Of a stretch of 64,000 nucleotides of DNA, positions 9,758 to 21,171 are shown one piece after another; position 1 is the first letter of the stretch, and each line of letters begins with the position of its first letter. Both the position numbers and the translations under genes were made by a program. The notes below the pieces were generated by a model that saw only the letters and a list, made by a program, of their open reading frames with translations, was not told the DNA's origin and made no database searches. Origin of the DNA: Cephalotus follicularis (lineage: Eukaryota; Streptophyta; Magnoliopsida; Oxalidales; Cephalotaceae); contig BDDD01003329.1 in NCBI GenBank assembly GCA_001972305.1, positions 48,591 to 112,590 on the forward strand, given 5' to 3'.

Positions 9758-10377
9758 ACGACTGGTTTGTCTGGTTCCTTTTAGGGAACATATTTACTGC
9801 CTGTGTTGATATAACTTATGAGTTATACCTGTACTTTGAGCATGCATATATTTTTATATACAAAGGTATACTGTTGAGAAAATACATGTCATGGCTCATC
9901 ATTATGCATTCATTCATGACATTCCTTATCTTATGACTCGAACTGTATTTATGGATTTGTTCACTTGGCCGAGTGAGGACAAAGGCTAACCCCTACTGTA
10001 ACAGATTGACGGAGTAGTCTTGATATGGAGCATGCACGGAGACTTAAAGAGAAGGCTTGGACATTCTCTTTTTATGTATTTTGGGTTATTGAACATTTAT
10101 CATGTTATTCGGATTTTGTAACATTGCATATTTGTTATCTTGTTTTGTATTACTATTTCACGCTCCGTTTTGGGCGATCAACAGTTACGTTCGGTTACCG
10201 GGCATCACGTAGTATGGGATGCGTGATGTGTTTTTATATTCGGCTCTTTTATGCTATTGCTTCCGCTATCGAAAGTTTTAAATTATTGGTATTTTCGCAT
10301 GAGCTGGATTACCTTATGTTGATTGCTTTACCACTTATGTTGTCTATCTATGTTGTGGAAAACGGGGTGTGACAGCG

Positions 10378-10389
10378 TGGTATCAGAGC
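10378..10389 (+). promoter_or_regulatory. Primer binding site, element C
   Basis: TGGTATCAGAGC, a perfect match to the plant initiator tRNA-Met primer site, starts four bases after the 5' LTR end. Confidence 0.9.
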
Positions 10390-10540
10390 TTATATTCCTT
10401 ATATAAGCTATCGCTGGGATACTACCCTCGGCAACTAAATAGTTGGATGAAGGAACTTATCCAAGCTAATATTTTCCTTGGCAATCAATAAATTGTTTTC
10501 CTTAAGTCATGACTAACCATCGTCCTTCTTATAGGAACAT

Positions 10541-11600
10541 ATGGACCGAAGGAGAACGCGTGGAAGGGCTAGGGCCACTGGAGCCAACGCCCCTGGGGGA
10601 GTGAATGTGCCTCAAGATACTAGAGATCCGATGACCCGGATTGCTGACTACTTTCAGCAGCAGATGGCCTTTAATATGGCCAATGCGGAGGAGTTGCGCC
10701 AGTACCATGCGCAAGCTCGACCGCAACACAGAGCTCCCGATCACTGCCCGGGAGAGGATGGTAGTCAATTCGGAAGGGACATCGAGAGATTCATGAGACA
10801 GAACCCACCTAGTTTCCGGGGAGAACTTGATGCCACAATTGCTGAAAGATGGCTACAAGATTTGGAGAAGATTTTTACAGTGATGGATTGTACCGATGCT
10901 CAAAAGCTGAAATTTGCAGTATGCCGTCTATGGGGAGAGGCCACTCACTGGTGGGAGATGGTCAAAGCAAAGTGGGAGTCAGCTGGACTTGATGCTACAT
11001 GGGAGAGGTTCCAGACAGAGTTCCTCGATTCCTATGTACCTCGGATGGAGAAAGAACGGAGGGAGAGTGAGCTTCTAGAGTTACGGCAAGGAGAGATGTC
11101 TGTGGCTGAGTACCAGGCCAGGTTCATGGAGCTATCCAGACACTCACCATATCTGGTAGCTGATGATGTGAAGAAGATAAGGAGGTTTTTGAAGGGTTTG
11201 CGACCGGACCTTCGGTCGATGATTAGGGCTATGGAGCTGGGTACCTTTTCAGAGGTCGCACAGAAGGCGAGGCTGCTAGAGAGCATATCTGGTGAGGAGC
11301 AGAGAAGGCTCGGGTGCAACAAATTAAACAGAACCCGACAAGACCAGCTTCTTCGAAATGTCAAAGTAGTGGTTCTCCGAGTAAGTCATCGAAGAACAGA
11401 TTTGGGCAGACTGCCACACTGAGGACTCCTAGTCAGGGGAGTAATGCGGGAACTGGAGTTTGTTATCCCTGTGGTCGGAAGGGCCACTTGCAGAAGGATT
11501 GTTGGAGGATGAATGGGCTATGTTTGAGGTGTGGAGCATCTGGCCATTCAGTGAGAGACTGCCCAAAGAATCAGACTACAGCGCCTACCGGACCAGCTAA
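10541..11600 (+). pseudogene. Element C gag
   Basis: ATG at 10541 opens a basic N terminus (MDRRRTRGRARATG). The gag core follows (AERWLQDLEKIF, EATHWWEMVKAK, YVPRMEKERRESELLEL, MSVAEYQARFMEL). A one-base loss near 11297 shifts the frame; the true frame continues to two intact CCHC zinc knuckles, CYPCGRKGHLQKDC (11461-11502) and CLRCGASGHSVRDC (11521-11562). The frame then runs on into protease as one polyprotein, usual for plant Gypsy elements. Zinc knuckles bind the element's RNA during packaging. Apart from the frameshift this is the best kept gag in the window. Confidence 0.9.
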
Positions 11601-13796
11601 CAGCAGTGGTGCGGCTGCGGGACCATCACAGAGGAGAGATACCGGCAAAGGCATCGCAAAAGGTAGAGTCTTTGTACTTGCTCAGACTGAGGTTCTAGAG
11701 TCGACTTCCGTTGTTGGAGGTACTCTGTATTTTTATGGTTATTCTGCTAGGGTACTGATGGATTCAGGCGCATCGCATTCATTTATATCTGCACGTTTTG
11801 CATCTTGTTTAGATGTCACCCCTGACTGTTTGTCTTATACACTTGATGTGAGTACACCGACTGGGACTTCTATATATACTGACTCGGTATATAGAAGTTG
11901 TGAGATGTCTATGGCAGGCATTCCTCTATATGCAGATCTGATTGTACTGCCTATCCGTGACTTTGATGTAATATTGGGGATGGATTGGCTATCGACGCAC
12001 CGTGCTCGTATGAATTGCTACCATAAGACTGTGGACTTTTGTCTGTCCGATGGAACTACTTTTCAGTTCAAGGGAGACAAGGGGTTCTCTACACCAATTA
12101 TATCCTTCATCCGTGCGTCGAGGTATCTCGAGAAAGGATGCGAAGGGTATCTTGCCTATGTTATTGATCGGAGGAAAGAGAAAGGCGTGAGCTTGGAGGA
12201 AATTCCAGTTGTGTGCGAATTTCCGGATGTGTTTCCTAATGACTTGGGATCCTTACCACCCAAGAGGAGTATGGAGTTCGTTATTGACCTTGTTCCTGGA
12301 ACCTTTTGGTGTTACCAATGCACCGGCTGCGTTCATGTCATTGATGAACGATGTATTCCGACCGTACTTGGACCAGTTCGTCGTTGTGTTCATTGACGAC
12401 GTACTTGTATACTCGAAAAGCGAGGAAGAGCATGCTTCCCACCTGAGGTTGGCTCTACAGATTCTCCGAGAGCACCAGCTATATGCCAAATTCAGTAAGT
12501 GTGAGTTTTGGCTTGACCATGTGATCTTTCTTGGTCACATTGTATCTGGGGAAGGTTTGGCGGTGGATCCGTCAAAGACAGAAGTGGTACGAGATTGGCC
12601 ACAGCCGAGGAATGTGACGGAGGTACGCAGTTTTCTTGGCTTGGCTGGATATTACAGAAGGTTTATTCAGAATTTCTCGAGAATAGCTGTACCCTTGACC
12701 AGACTGACCCAGAAGAAGACCCTGTTCGTTTGGGATGATGATTGTGAGGCTAGTTTCCGTGAACTAAAGGATCGGTTGGTTTCCGCTCCTATCTTGGCAT
12801 TACCTGAAGGAAATGAGGGCTTCGCAGCCTATAGTGACGCATCGGGTAAAGGTTTGGGCTGCGTGTTGATGCAACGAGGCAAAGTGATTGCATATGCCTC
12901 AAGGAAGCTAAAACCGTATGAAGAAAACTACCCGACTCATGACCTTGAGCTTGCAGCTATTGTCTTTGCCCTTCAGAAATGGAGACACTATCTTTACGGG
13001 GCGCAGTTTGAGATCTTTACCGATCATAAAAGCTTGAGGTATCTGTTTTGTCAAGATACGCTGAACATGAGACAATGCAGATGGGTGGAGTTCTTTAATG
13101 ATTATGACTGCAGTATCCAGTACCACCCTGGGAAAGCGAATGTAGTCGCTGATGCCTTGAGCCGCAAGGCTATGGTTACTAGTACCATGGTATCACAATG
13201 GAAGATGTTGGAAGACTTCCAAGAATGGTCTCCATTCAATCAGTCACCGGGGATCTTCTTAGCCGACATGCGAGTAGAACCAGTATTACTACATCGCATC
13301 AAGGAGGCGCAACCACATGATCCTGAGTTACAGAAGATTCGAGAGAATCTAGATTCGGAGTCTGATTGCAGAATACATGATGATGGTATTATAAGATATC
13401 GGGGACGAGTGTGTCTTCCGAATGAACCAGAATTGAAGGGTAGATTACTCCACTGTGCTCATAAATCTACGTATAGCATTCATCCTGGTAGCACGAAGAT
13501 GTATCAGGACATGAAGAAGTGTTATTGGTGGCCCGGCATGAAGCGAGAGATCGCTGAGTATGTGGCAAAGTGTTGGACTTGCCAGATAGTTAAGGCCGAA
13601 CACCAGAAACCGGCAGGTTTGCTACAACCTTTGCCAATTCCAGAGTGGAAGTGGGAGCATGTTACGATGGATTTTGTTTCAGGTTTTCCTCTGACTCGGA
13701 ACCGCCATAATGCGGTGTGGGTTATCGTGGATAGACTCACCAAATCAGCACACTTTCTACCGACACACGTTACTGATTCTGCGAGCAAGCTGGCTC
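11601..13796 (+). pseudogene. Element C pol (protease, partial RT, RNase H, partial IN)
   Basis: Protease keeps its active site DSGASHSF (about 11758) and the ILGMDWL segment. The linker continues to about 12302, where a deletion of roughly 0.4 kb removes the front half of RT and shifts the frame. The RT palm with FIDD (about 12388), the thumb region, RNase H (D, E and D residues intact) and the HHCC zinc region of integrase are present. Integrase stops after the first catalytic Asp (MDFVSGFP) at 13796, fused directly to C's own LTR interior, so the remaining two catalytic residues and any chromodomain are gone. The closest relatives here are A and E. Confidence 0.9.
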
Positions 13797-13814
13797 GGCG
13801 GCAACGTTCTGGGA

Positions 13815-13981
13815 AAAAGACATCGACGTCTTTTGGAAAGACGTCGACGCCTTTGGGAGCCAGGGCACACGTGTTTAAAAGGACATGCACGTCGACATTG
13901 GAGGAAGGCATCGACACCTTCTAAACGAACTGGAAAAGACATCGACGTCTAAGGAAAGACGTCGACGCCTTTGTAAGCATG
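13815..13981. repeat. AAGACATCGACGTCTT array, C upstream
   Basis: About six units such as AAAAGACATCGACGTCTTTT and AAAGACGTCGACGCCTTT, lying about 290-450 bp upstream of the TATA-like motif. Confidence 0.85.
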
Positions 13982-14264
13982 GCCAGCACGTTCTTTGTCG
14001 GCAGAATAACATGTGGGGGGAATTGTTTAGAGGCTTTACCTAACGCCTTTTCAAGTGCGATTCGACGTGTTGAGCATGTCTGTGCACTGACCAGAAGCAC
14101 TAAAACCTAACCTCACATGGAACCTGAAGAGGATTACCACCCTCACATGCAATCTGCATAAGAAAATGAGAAGAAGACAAAAGAATATGCAGAAAGAGAG
14201 AAAGTGGGAGAGATCTCGGGGATGGCTGTTAAATGACAGCAGAAGTGTGTTAGGTGGGAGGAAT

Positions 14265-14274
14265 CTGCATAAAA
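14265..14274 (+). promoter_or_regulatory. Putative TATA box CTGCATAAAA (C)
   Basis: The same ten bases occur at the equivalent place in A (28126-28135) and E (minus strand, 52660-52669), each followed by a pyrimidine-rich or purine-rich leader start. This supports a shared core promoter. Confidence 0.55.
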
Positions 14275-14717
14275 ATAACCCTCCCCACCTATCTCTCTCA
14301 TTTTTATAACACCAGAAGAAAGAGAAAAGGAAAACCAGTGAGTGTGTGTGCCATTGGAGCTTGGAGCTTGGAGCTTGGACCTTGGAATCACTGGTGCAGC
14401 TTCGGGACGGACCTAGAAAGGCTGCTGTGACCTATTGGATACTTAAAGAGGTGGACTTTCTAGTTCCTAACTTGGAACATTAAGGTAGGGGAAAGTGATG
14501 GATTTATATATGCAATTTTGAGTTCTATGTTAATAAATAGCATGATGAATTGCATGTTATTGACTGGATTGTGGTTCTGGACTTGTTGAAGTGTTACTGT
14601 ACTGAACTGAGATTATCATGCATGTATGGTTGCATGAATACGTGTGTTGCTGATGCAAAGGATTGATTTAGAAATGGCTTGGTGTGTTAAAACTATGGAA
14701 AACACGTTCTGTGTTGT

Positions 14718-15106
14718 AAAAGACATCGACGTCTTTTATAAAGACATCGACTCCTTTTCTGGGAATTGTATGAACTGAAATGTTCATTTCTGATGGCCAT
14801 TTTAGCAACTTGGAATCACCTGTTTGGTTTCGGATTAATGTTATGGTTGTGTTCTTATTAACCAGTAGCATACCTTGTACGTTTATGGGGTGGGATTCGT
14901 TTATTTGAGGGATTAAAAGGTTGGATTTTACCTTCTAGAACCAAGACTTGTGTACTGAACTCCCTGGTACGAAAAAGACATCAAAGTCTTTGTAAAAGAC
15001 ATAGACATCTTTGGTCCAGAAAAGCCTGGGAATAATTGTACATTAAAATGACGCTTTAGGCTAAAAGACATCGACGCCTTAGGGAATGACATCGACGTCT
15101 TTACTC
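14718..15106. repeat. AAGACATCGACGTCTT units, C downstream
   Basis: Two clusters (14718-14756 and 14968-15106) of about seven units, around 450-840 bp downstream of the TATA-like motif; several are partly decayed (CATCAAAG, CATAGACAT). Confidence 0.8.
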
Positions 15107-15571
15107 GTGGACAGTAGGTTTTCGCTCGAATGGGAACCGTTAGACCCGAAACGACTCTAGGAACTAACCTAGATGCATTCTGAGCATATGGTTGCATTGT
15201 TACTGTGATTTGCATTATGGTTGCTTTCCTGAAAGTGATAACCATTTTGAAAAGCTTGCATGATTGAATAATCATTTTGTACGAAAATGTATAATTGTCA
15301 TTACATGAATTTATATATTTTCGAAATGACTGGGGAAGTAATTCCAATGACTGAGAAATGTTTTAAAGGTTTGATTATGAAACCAAATGAAATTGTGAAA
15401 ATGTATAATGTGTATATTTTCGAATGATTGGGGAAGTATTTCCAGTGACGGAGAAATGTATTGTTTTAAGTTATGACTTATTACAACCTGTGAACGAAAA
15501 GTATATTTTTAAATAAATATATTTGATCAAGTAATTATATGTAATTACTTGACCTGTACTGCTTGTGCTTG

Positions 15572-15718
15572 TTGATTATTAGCCATCGTGCTAATAACCT
15601 GTTGATTATTAGCCATCGTGCTAATAACCTGTTGATTATTGGCCATCGAATAACCTGTTGATTACTTAGCCACTGTGCTAGTAACCTGCTGTTGGTTTAG
15701 TCGTCATGCTAAACAACT
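15572..15718 (+). repeat. 30-bp tandem repeat in C 3' LTR
   Basis: Counterpart of 9498-9678 with one unit fewer and one unit shortened by four bases. Confidence 0.9.
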
Positions 15719-15762
15719 TACTGAGGACTTGCTCCAAAACCGTGTGGGTTAAAGCAAGAGTG

Positions 15763-15797
15763 CGTGACGTTGGGGCCAGGAGGTGGCGACTGTCACG
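15763..15797 (+). promoter_or_regulatory. Conserved leader hairpin (C 3' LTR)
   Basis: CGTGAC (15763-15768) with GTCACG (15792-15797) around the same GCCA/TGGC apical stem as in the 5' LTR. Confidence 0.6.
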
Positions 15798-16005
15798 ATG
15801 ACTGGTTTGTCTGGTTCCTTTTAGGGAACATATTTACTGCCTGTGTTGATATAACTTATGAGTTATACCTGTACTGTGAGCATGCATATATTTTTATATA
15901 CAAAGGTATACTGTTGAGAAAATACATGTCATGGCTCATCATTATGCATTCATTCATGACATTCCTTATCTTATGACTCGAACTGTATTTATGGATTTGT
16001 TTCAC

Positions 16006-16400
16006 TTTTTATGAATAACGTACGGATGTTCGTTCCTTGACACCTTCCTACTGTTTTATAGTAAAAATATAGTTTTACTTTATGAATAACGTACGGATCT
16101 TCGTTCCATGATATACTATGATGATTTTATTAAAATAAATCAGATAGATGTTTTTATGAAAATGTACGGATCATTCTTTCTTTGGCGCTCCTATTGATTT
16201 TATTAGAGTAAAAATGTTAGTTTTACTTTATGAATAACGAACGGATGTTTCGTTCCTTGACACCCTCCTACTGTTTTTATAGTAAAAAGATAGTTTTACT
16301 TTATAGATAACGTACAGATTCTATCGATCTTCGGTTATCTGATTTTATTGAAACTGTCCTGTTTTACTTTATAATTAATGTACGGAATTCAATCGTTCCT
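16006..16400 (+). repeat. Degenerate 70-75 bp tandem repeat in H LTR
   Basis: The phrase TTTTACTTTATGAATAACG with GTACGGAT recurs about five times at 16008, 16079, 16222, 16300 and 16370. Two more units occur in the 3' LTR at 19558-19650. Confidence 0.75.
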
Positions 16401-16726
16401 TGGCTATTTGATTATCAAACTAAAATCAGTTTTATTCTATGATCTCGTTTTGTAGACTTGATTATGTTTTATGATATGTCACGTAAATAAGTTGGTTTTT
16501 GACATTTTATGAAATTAAACGTTCCCAACTATATTTTTATGTTAAGATACGTTACGATATATTATGAAATGATCATCTCATTACGGTGGAAAATAAATGA
16601 GTTGACGTTATGTAATGATTTTGCTATGCCTAGAAAATGTTTAGAAAACATGTATACATTTTTAAATTGATTTTTAAAAATAAAGCAATGTTTTTAAAAC
16701 AAAGATATACACAGAGATATTTCCTA

Positions 16727-16805
16727 CCTATGGAGGTACCATAGGCACGTCGTGGCCCTGGCACGGGGACGTGATATTTCCGTTGCAATGTGATGCGACT
16801 ATGGT
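16727..16805 (+). promoter_or_regulatory. Three-hairpin leader cassette (H 5' LTR)
   Basis: CCTATGG (16727-16733) with CCATAGG (16739-16745); CACG-GGGA-CGTG at 16762-16773; a decayed third stem (CCGTTG with CTATGG). Confidence 0.6.
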
Positions 16806-17499
16806 GTCTCTCTTTGTTTTGAATAAATCCCATGAGGTGGATTTATGGATCCGATTTTGTGATAGAGGCGTATGGGTATACTCTAGATATAGGTTATGTT
16901 AAGAAACGAATTCTGGGGATTGATTGTGTAGTGCCGTACACGTCTTTCCGTTTGGAATGTGGGCCTCATGAACCCCTTGCACCCATGCATATGTGTATGC
17001 ACTTTGGATCTCGGTAATGAGATTATGGAATCGGATAAGTCTTTGTTTGTTGTTTTTCGTTTTGAATATGTTTTGGGATGTTGAACTTAGATTAGAAAAT
17101 TGAATAACGCTTGAAAATTTAATACTCGTTTGAATTGATTGTATGACTACTTACCTTCACTCTTTTTGAAAATAATGTTAATTTATTTTTATGCATAAAG
17201 TATATGATACTTAAAGATTCAGGTATTTTCTATCTCATAAATTATCGTTTTATGTTTTATGATTCTATATCCGTACTGAGGTTTGCTCAGCCGCGTTTTT
17301 GTTTCGATGCGGCAGGTACTATGGGACAGCATCCGGGCAATGTGTGATGAGCGAGATGTCACCTATAATAAGGATTACTCAGGGGATGGACTCGTTTTTG
17401 CTTAGTTATTTTATGGTCATGTTAGGACCCCTATTTGAACAATATTATGTCTTTTAGTTTATGACTTTGAATTATGTTTAAGCGGGGGTGTTACAGAAA

Positions 17500-17511
17500 T
17501 GGTATCAGAGA
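17500..17511 (+). promoter_or_regulatory. Primer binding site, element H
   Basis: TGGTATCAGAGA, five bases after the LTR end GGGGGTGTTACA (17495). Confidence 0.85.
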
Positions 17512-17791
17512 ATAGGTTTTGCTTTCCTTAGAAGACCTATCTAGGTTTGACCTGTGAGATTGGGTAGACCTTGGGTTAGGATCTTTTGTTGTGATATTTC
17601 TGACATGTTTATTGTTTTGTTTTCTATTGTTTTCTATTGTTTTGTTTTGGTAACTGTAAGATGTTTGATTTGTCGATAAGTCAACTTATTATATGATTAC
17701 TACGTTCTGCATATTGAATTGTTCTTCTGTTATTGATTCGGATTGGTTTATGATAAGATTTCGGGACGAAATCTTTTTAAGGGGGGAAGGA
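17512..17791 (+). other. Residual internal region and PPT of H
   Basis: This short stretch is leader-like at its start (similar to 8430-8480 of B). It ends with a 9-bp inverted repeat AAGATTTCG (17755-17763) and CGAAATCTT (17767-17775), then the purine tract AAGGGGGGAAGGA (17779-17791). No coding sequence is recognisable. Confidence 0.75.
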
Positions 17792-18446
17792 TGTAATACC
17801 CCGTTCGTTCACGTGCATATTTCGGATTTTAAATTTGATTTATTGGTTGTGTTGGCATATTTTGTTTTGGCATGATGTGTTCCTTGGGTTATGTGAATTT
17901 AAACGTAGGGCTTTTATTTTATTAGGATATGATTGTTGGAAAAACAAAAATCTATTATCTTGTATTATATTCTTGGTGAATATTGGTTGGATTATGTATA
18001 TGAATAGGTAATATTAATTGAATTATATTTTGCATAAATATTAAATTGGTTTTTATTATTAACGTGGTGAAATTGTTTTAATTGGAAAACAAATCCTTTA
18101 TTTTTGGGCTTTATAAAACCAATTATATTGCCTTTGGATAATTGATAAAATATAATTGTAATAAGTAATAATGGTTGTTTTGCATTTTAAATTGATTAAA
18201 ATTAGTTTTACTTATTATAAATTAGTTTAAAATATTAATATGGCAAAATAAGAGAATTATGGCAAATTTCTTTTGTTTCCTATTTTTTTCTTCCCTCCCT
18301 TCCCGTTTTTCTTCCTTCTCCCTCACAAAAACTGATTTCTTTCCTTCTTCCTCTCCGTCAAATCCCGAAATTATGCCCCATTTCCACATTATATTAGATG
18401 TTGGATTCCTTTTTGGGTTACCATGACCTAAATTACCTTTCCCATA

Positions 18447-18466
18447 ATATATATATATATATATAT
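18447..18466. repeat. TA dinucleotide repeat
   Basis: About ten TA units inside the H 3' LTR, upstream of a likely transcription start. Confidence 0.8.
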
Positions 18467-18975
18467 GTTATTATGCATTGTTGTGCCACCATTGTGTGCC
18501 TCTCTTTTGGTAGCCGAATTTGCAAGGATTAAAACCTGTTATTGTCTCCTTTGCTTCACTGAATCAGGTTGGTTTCCTCTGTTATTATGGTTTAACAATT
18601 AAAATTAGTTTAATGATATCCAATTCATGTTCATGTGGTTGCTAGTGAGTTTTAGTTTTGATTTCCTGCCATGCATGTTTTGTTACTGTTATGAGGTTGT
18701 AAGTAAGTCCTGGAAAGTCTAATAATGGCAGTAAACAGGTTTTAAACTTAATAGTTAGTGTTTGACAGGAAATTGGTTAATAGTAATGCATGCTATGAAG
18801 TAGAGTTTGCTTCCCTTAAAAGAAAGATCACCCACTGCATGATTTCTGGATGTTTAAATGCAACTGATATGTCACATAAGTCCTATGTAAATGTTTAAAA
18901 TCATCTAGTATAGTAATATTGGAAGTTTGACAGAAAATTGGAATTGAATTGCTGTGTTTTTGCTGTTCTGTCGCC

Positions 18976-19146
18976 CAGAACAGTCGACTGCCTTGTGAAG
19001 CAGCCGACTATCTTGCCTTGCACAGTCGACTGACACCTATTGAACAATCGACTGGATTCATACCCAGTTGAGTAGTCGGCTACCTATGCCACACAGTCGA
19101 CAGCCACCCTATGAGTAGTCAACTGGACCATGATACAGTCGACTGG
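18976..19146. repeat. CAGTCGACTG palindrome array (H)
   Basis: Eight to nine units, some intact (ACAGTCGACTG), others decayed (CAGCCGACT, AGTCAACTGG). Confidence 0.85.
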
Positions 19147-19887
19147 AATTGCCCAGGAATTTTCAGGTTTTAAGTTTTGTAATCCGTTTGTCCGTCTAAA
19201 GATTTAGAGTCTGTTTTAAACACTATTAAGTTACTGTTTGATGTTTGGAAGTGATATTTGAATGCTTATATGAATGAAATGGTATCTTCTAGATTTTTGT
19301 GCTTCAAGGGACTTTTAAATTGTTAATCAATTCATCTATCTTTGTTGTGATCGCTTAAGGTAAGGATTTTCTGCTCTTTAGCTTATTCCTTCGATCTTAC
19401 TGAAATGAATTAAAATATGTTTCCGTACGGATTTTTATTCTTTGATACCCTCCTATCGGTTTTACTGAAGTAAATAAAAGATAATTTTACTTATAAATAA
19501 AGTACGGATTTTCTGTTCTTTGGCTATCAGATTTTATTAAAACTGTCACGTTTCACTTTTTATGAATAACGTACGGATGTTCGTTCCTTGACACCTTCCT
19601 ACTGTTTTATAGTAAAAATATAGTTTTACTTTATGAATAACGTACGGTTGCTAGACCATTATTAGATTATTATTGTTACGTCTAGACCATCACGCAATTT
19701 GATTTAAAGATGAGTTAATAATTTGATAGTAAGAATAAAGGAGAACCTTGATTTATAGTTAAATAAGAATACATGCTAAGTTAATAAATTGATAAAAAGG
19801 AATAAAATTGAGCTTTACTATAAGATCAGTTATGAATAGTTTAGGATTAGGACCCGTGACGACTCCCTCCGAATCGGGGGTGTTACA

Positions 19888-19913
19888 TTGAGTGTCGCCT
19901 TGAAGACTATCCT
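19888..19913 (+). pseudogene. Sliver of element B pol linker
   Basis: These 26 bases match F at about 60838-60863 (protease-RT linker) and end with ATCCT, the left copy of the target duplication of the solo LTR. They show that H or C material replaced about 0.9 kb of B. Confidence 0.85.
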
Positions 19914-20087
19914 TGTAATAACCGCAACTTCAATTTATGTATATTGATCCAATTTTTGAAATAAAATATACATTTTAATTGAGTTATTTGTCCAATTATA
20001 TTGATTTCTATGATTGGTAAATGCTTGGGATGAATGGGTGTGCAATTGGAGAAGTATCAAAGATTAGGAAACCCTAAATCAGCCCAA

Positions 20088-20172
20088 ACAGCCGACTGTC
20101 ACAGGGCAACAGTCGACTGTTTGCCACGTGATGAAGGCAATCGACTGCCCACTATAGCTAGTCAACTGGAAT
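20088..20172. repeat. CAGTCGACTG array, G upstream
   Basis: Four units, about 170-260 bp from the LTR start: ACAGTCGACTGT intact, others decayed. Confidence 0.8.
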
Positions 20173-21171
20173 TGCCCAGGACAGGTTCCTGGCATGTGCA
20201 AGGACAAGAATGACAGATGGGTAGGAGGCACATGCGTTTCCCCATCTGCCAGAACATGCAAAAGTGAATGTTTGCATGTTCTCTGCAGATCTACAACCTA
20301 CAAATTGATAATTAATGAAAGAAAAGTGAAGAGAGGGATGCATGTGTTGGAAAGAAAGAGAGAAAATATGAGTGCATGTGACTTAGAAGGAATCTGACGA
20401 ATTCAGAAGTCCTTGAGACTTATATCAACTGTTGTATTATGATATGAATGTTAGAAAAACACTAAGTGAAGAGAGGGATCATTGGAGCTTGCATTGGATG
20501 ATTTAGAGAGCTCAAAAGAGGACTTGGAAGCTTTGGTCTCTTGGTAAGTTCTCAATCCGAATTCTCTGTTGATATGATGATAATATGACTAGGAATGTTA
20601 ATATCTCCTGTTAATGGATTAGAATTAACAACCTTTTGAATTGAAATGGAAAAGTAGTGATTGGATCAAGTGGAATTGGTGACTATAACCTCTAGAATGG
20701 ATTATAGTTGTTGTTAATGTTAGGATATATGATCACTGGTTTCCTAAGTAATATACATCTTCTGTCAAAACAACTTGAGATCAATGAATCTTAGATTGAA
20801 TGGTGCTTGACATGGAATTCAAAGGGAAATTGGAAAAGGAAAGTTAAGACTTAAATGGATTAATGATTAACCACTGTTAGAATTATTGAAACTTACTAGT
20901 ACTGATGCATGTATTCATAAACAAACATGCATAGATTGATTCTGCTGGAATTGAAAGAGTTATTGGTGAAAAGTGACTTGGAACTCAAGAGAGAGATCAT
21001 ACTCGATTGATCTTGGGATAGCAATTTGAGGTAAGGGTAACGATATGTTATGGAAGATATGAGTATGCATATTATGTATGGTTGTTTTCTGCATGATTAC
21101 ATGTGTTGAATTGATTGGAAATTGAAATTACATTGCATGACATGCTACTGCCTACATTTTCTGGGCAGAGG

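Larger units (their letters stand above)
9295..10374 (+). mobile_element. Element C 5' LTR, 3' part only
   Basis: Matches 15366-15997 (C's 3' LTR) closely and ends AACGGGGTGTGACA at 10374, followed by a perfect PBS. The first part of this LTR is lost at the junction with B's gag near 9290-9297. Frames at 9724-9936 and 10025-10372 are LTR sequence, not genes. Confidence 0.85.
13797..15997 (+). mobile_element. Element C 3' LTR, both ends lost
   Basis: The left end starts about 180 bp into the LTR compared with element E. The right end stops about 377 bp short of the LTR end compared with C's 5' LTR. At 15997 it is fused to element H. It holds TATA-like CTGCATAAAA at 14265-14274, palindrome arrays on both sides of it, and the 30-bp tandem repeat. 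Confidence 0.8.
15998..19887 (+). mobile_element. Element H: nearly empty Gypsy element
   Basis: A partial 5' LTR (15998-17495) is followed by a PBS, only 296 bp of internal sequence, a PPT and a 3' LTR (17792-19887). No gag or pol frame remains. LTR features (CCTATGG/CCATAGG hairpin, GCCGC/GCGGC hairpin, palindrome array) place it near B and F. The left end is fused to C inside the sequence TTTCACTTT. The right end abuts B's pol linker at 19888 without a recognisable target duplication. Confidence 0.75.
17792..19887 (+). mobile_element. Element H 3' LTR
   Basis: Starts TGTAATACCCCG and ends GGGGGTGTTACA. It holds a TC-rich block (about 18270-18350), a TA repeat (18447-18466) that could include the TATA box, and a palindrome array (18976-19146). 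After about 19646 it no longer matches the 5' LTR, so the two LTRs differ by a rearrangement or belong to different subfamilies. Confidence 0.75.

Noticed and set aside
9724..9936. 70-codon frame repeated almost unchanged at 15764-15976
   Set aside because: It lies in both LTR copies of element C, and the LTR duplication explains the repetition; no domain and no ATG start.
10025..10372. 115-codon frame before the C primer site
   Set aside because: It lies inside the LTR just before its end, has no recognisable domain and no second copy to test.
10378..10389. Possible tRNA-Met gene fragment
   Set aside because: Only the 12-base primer complement is present, at the expected place after an LTR.
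10529..10768. Minus-strand frames over gag and pol genes
   Set aside because: They are shadows of the sense frames, which carry clear gag, RT and integrase motifs.
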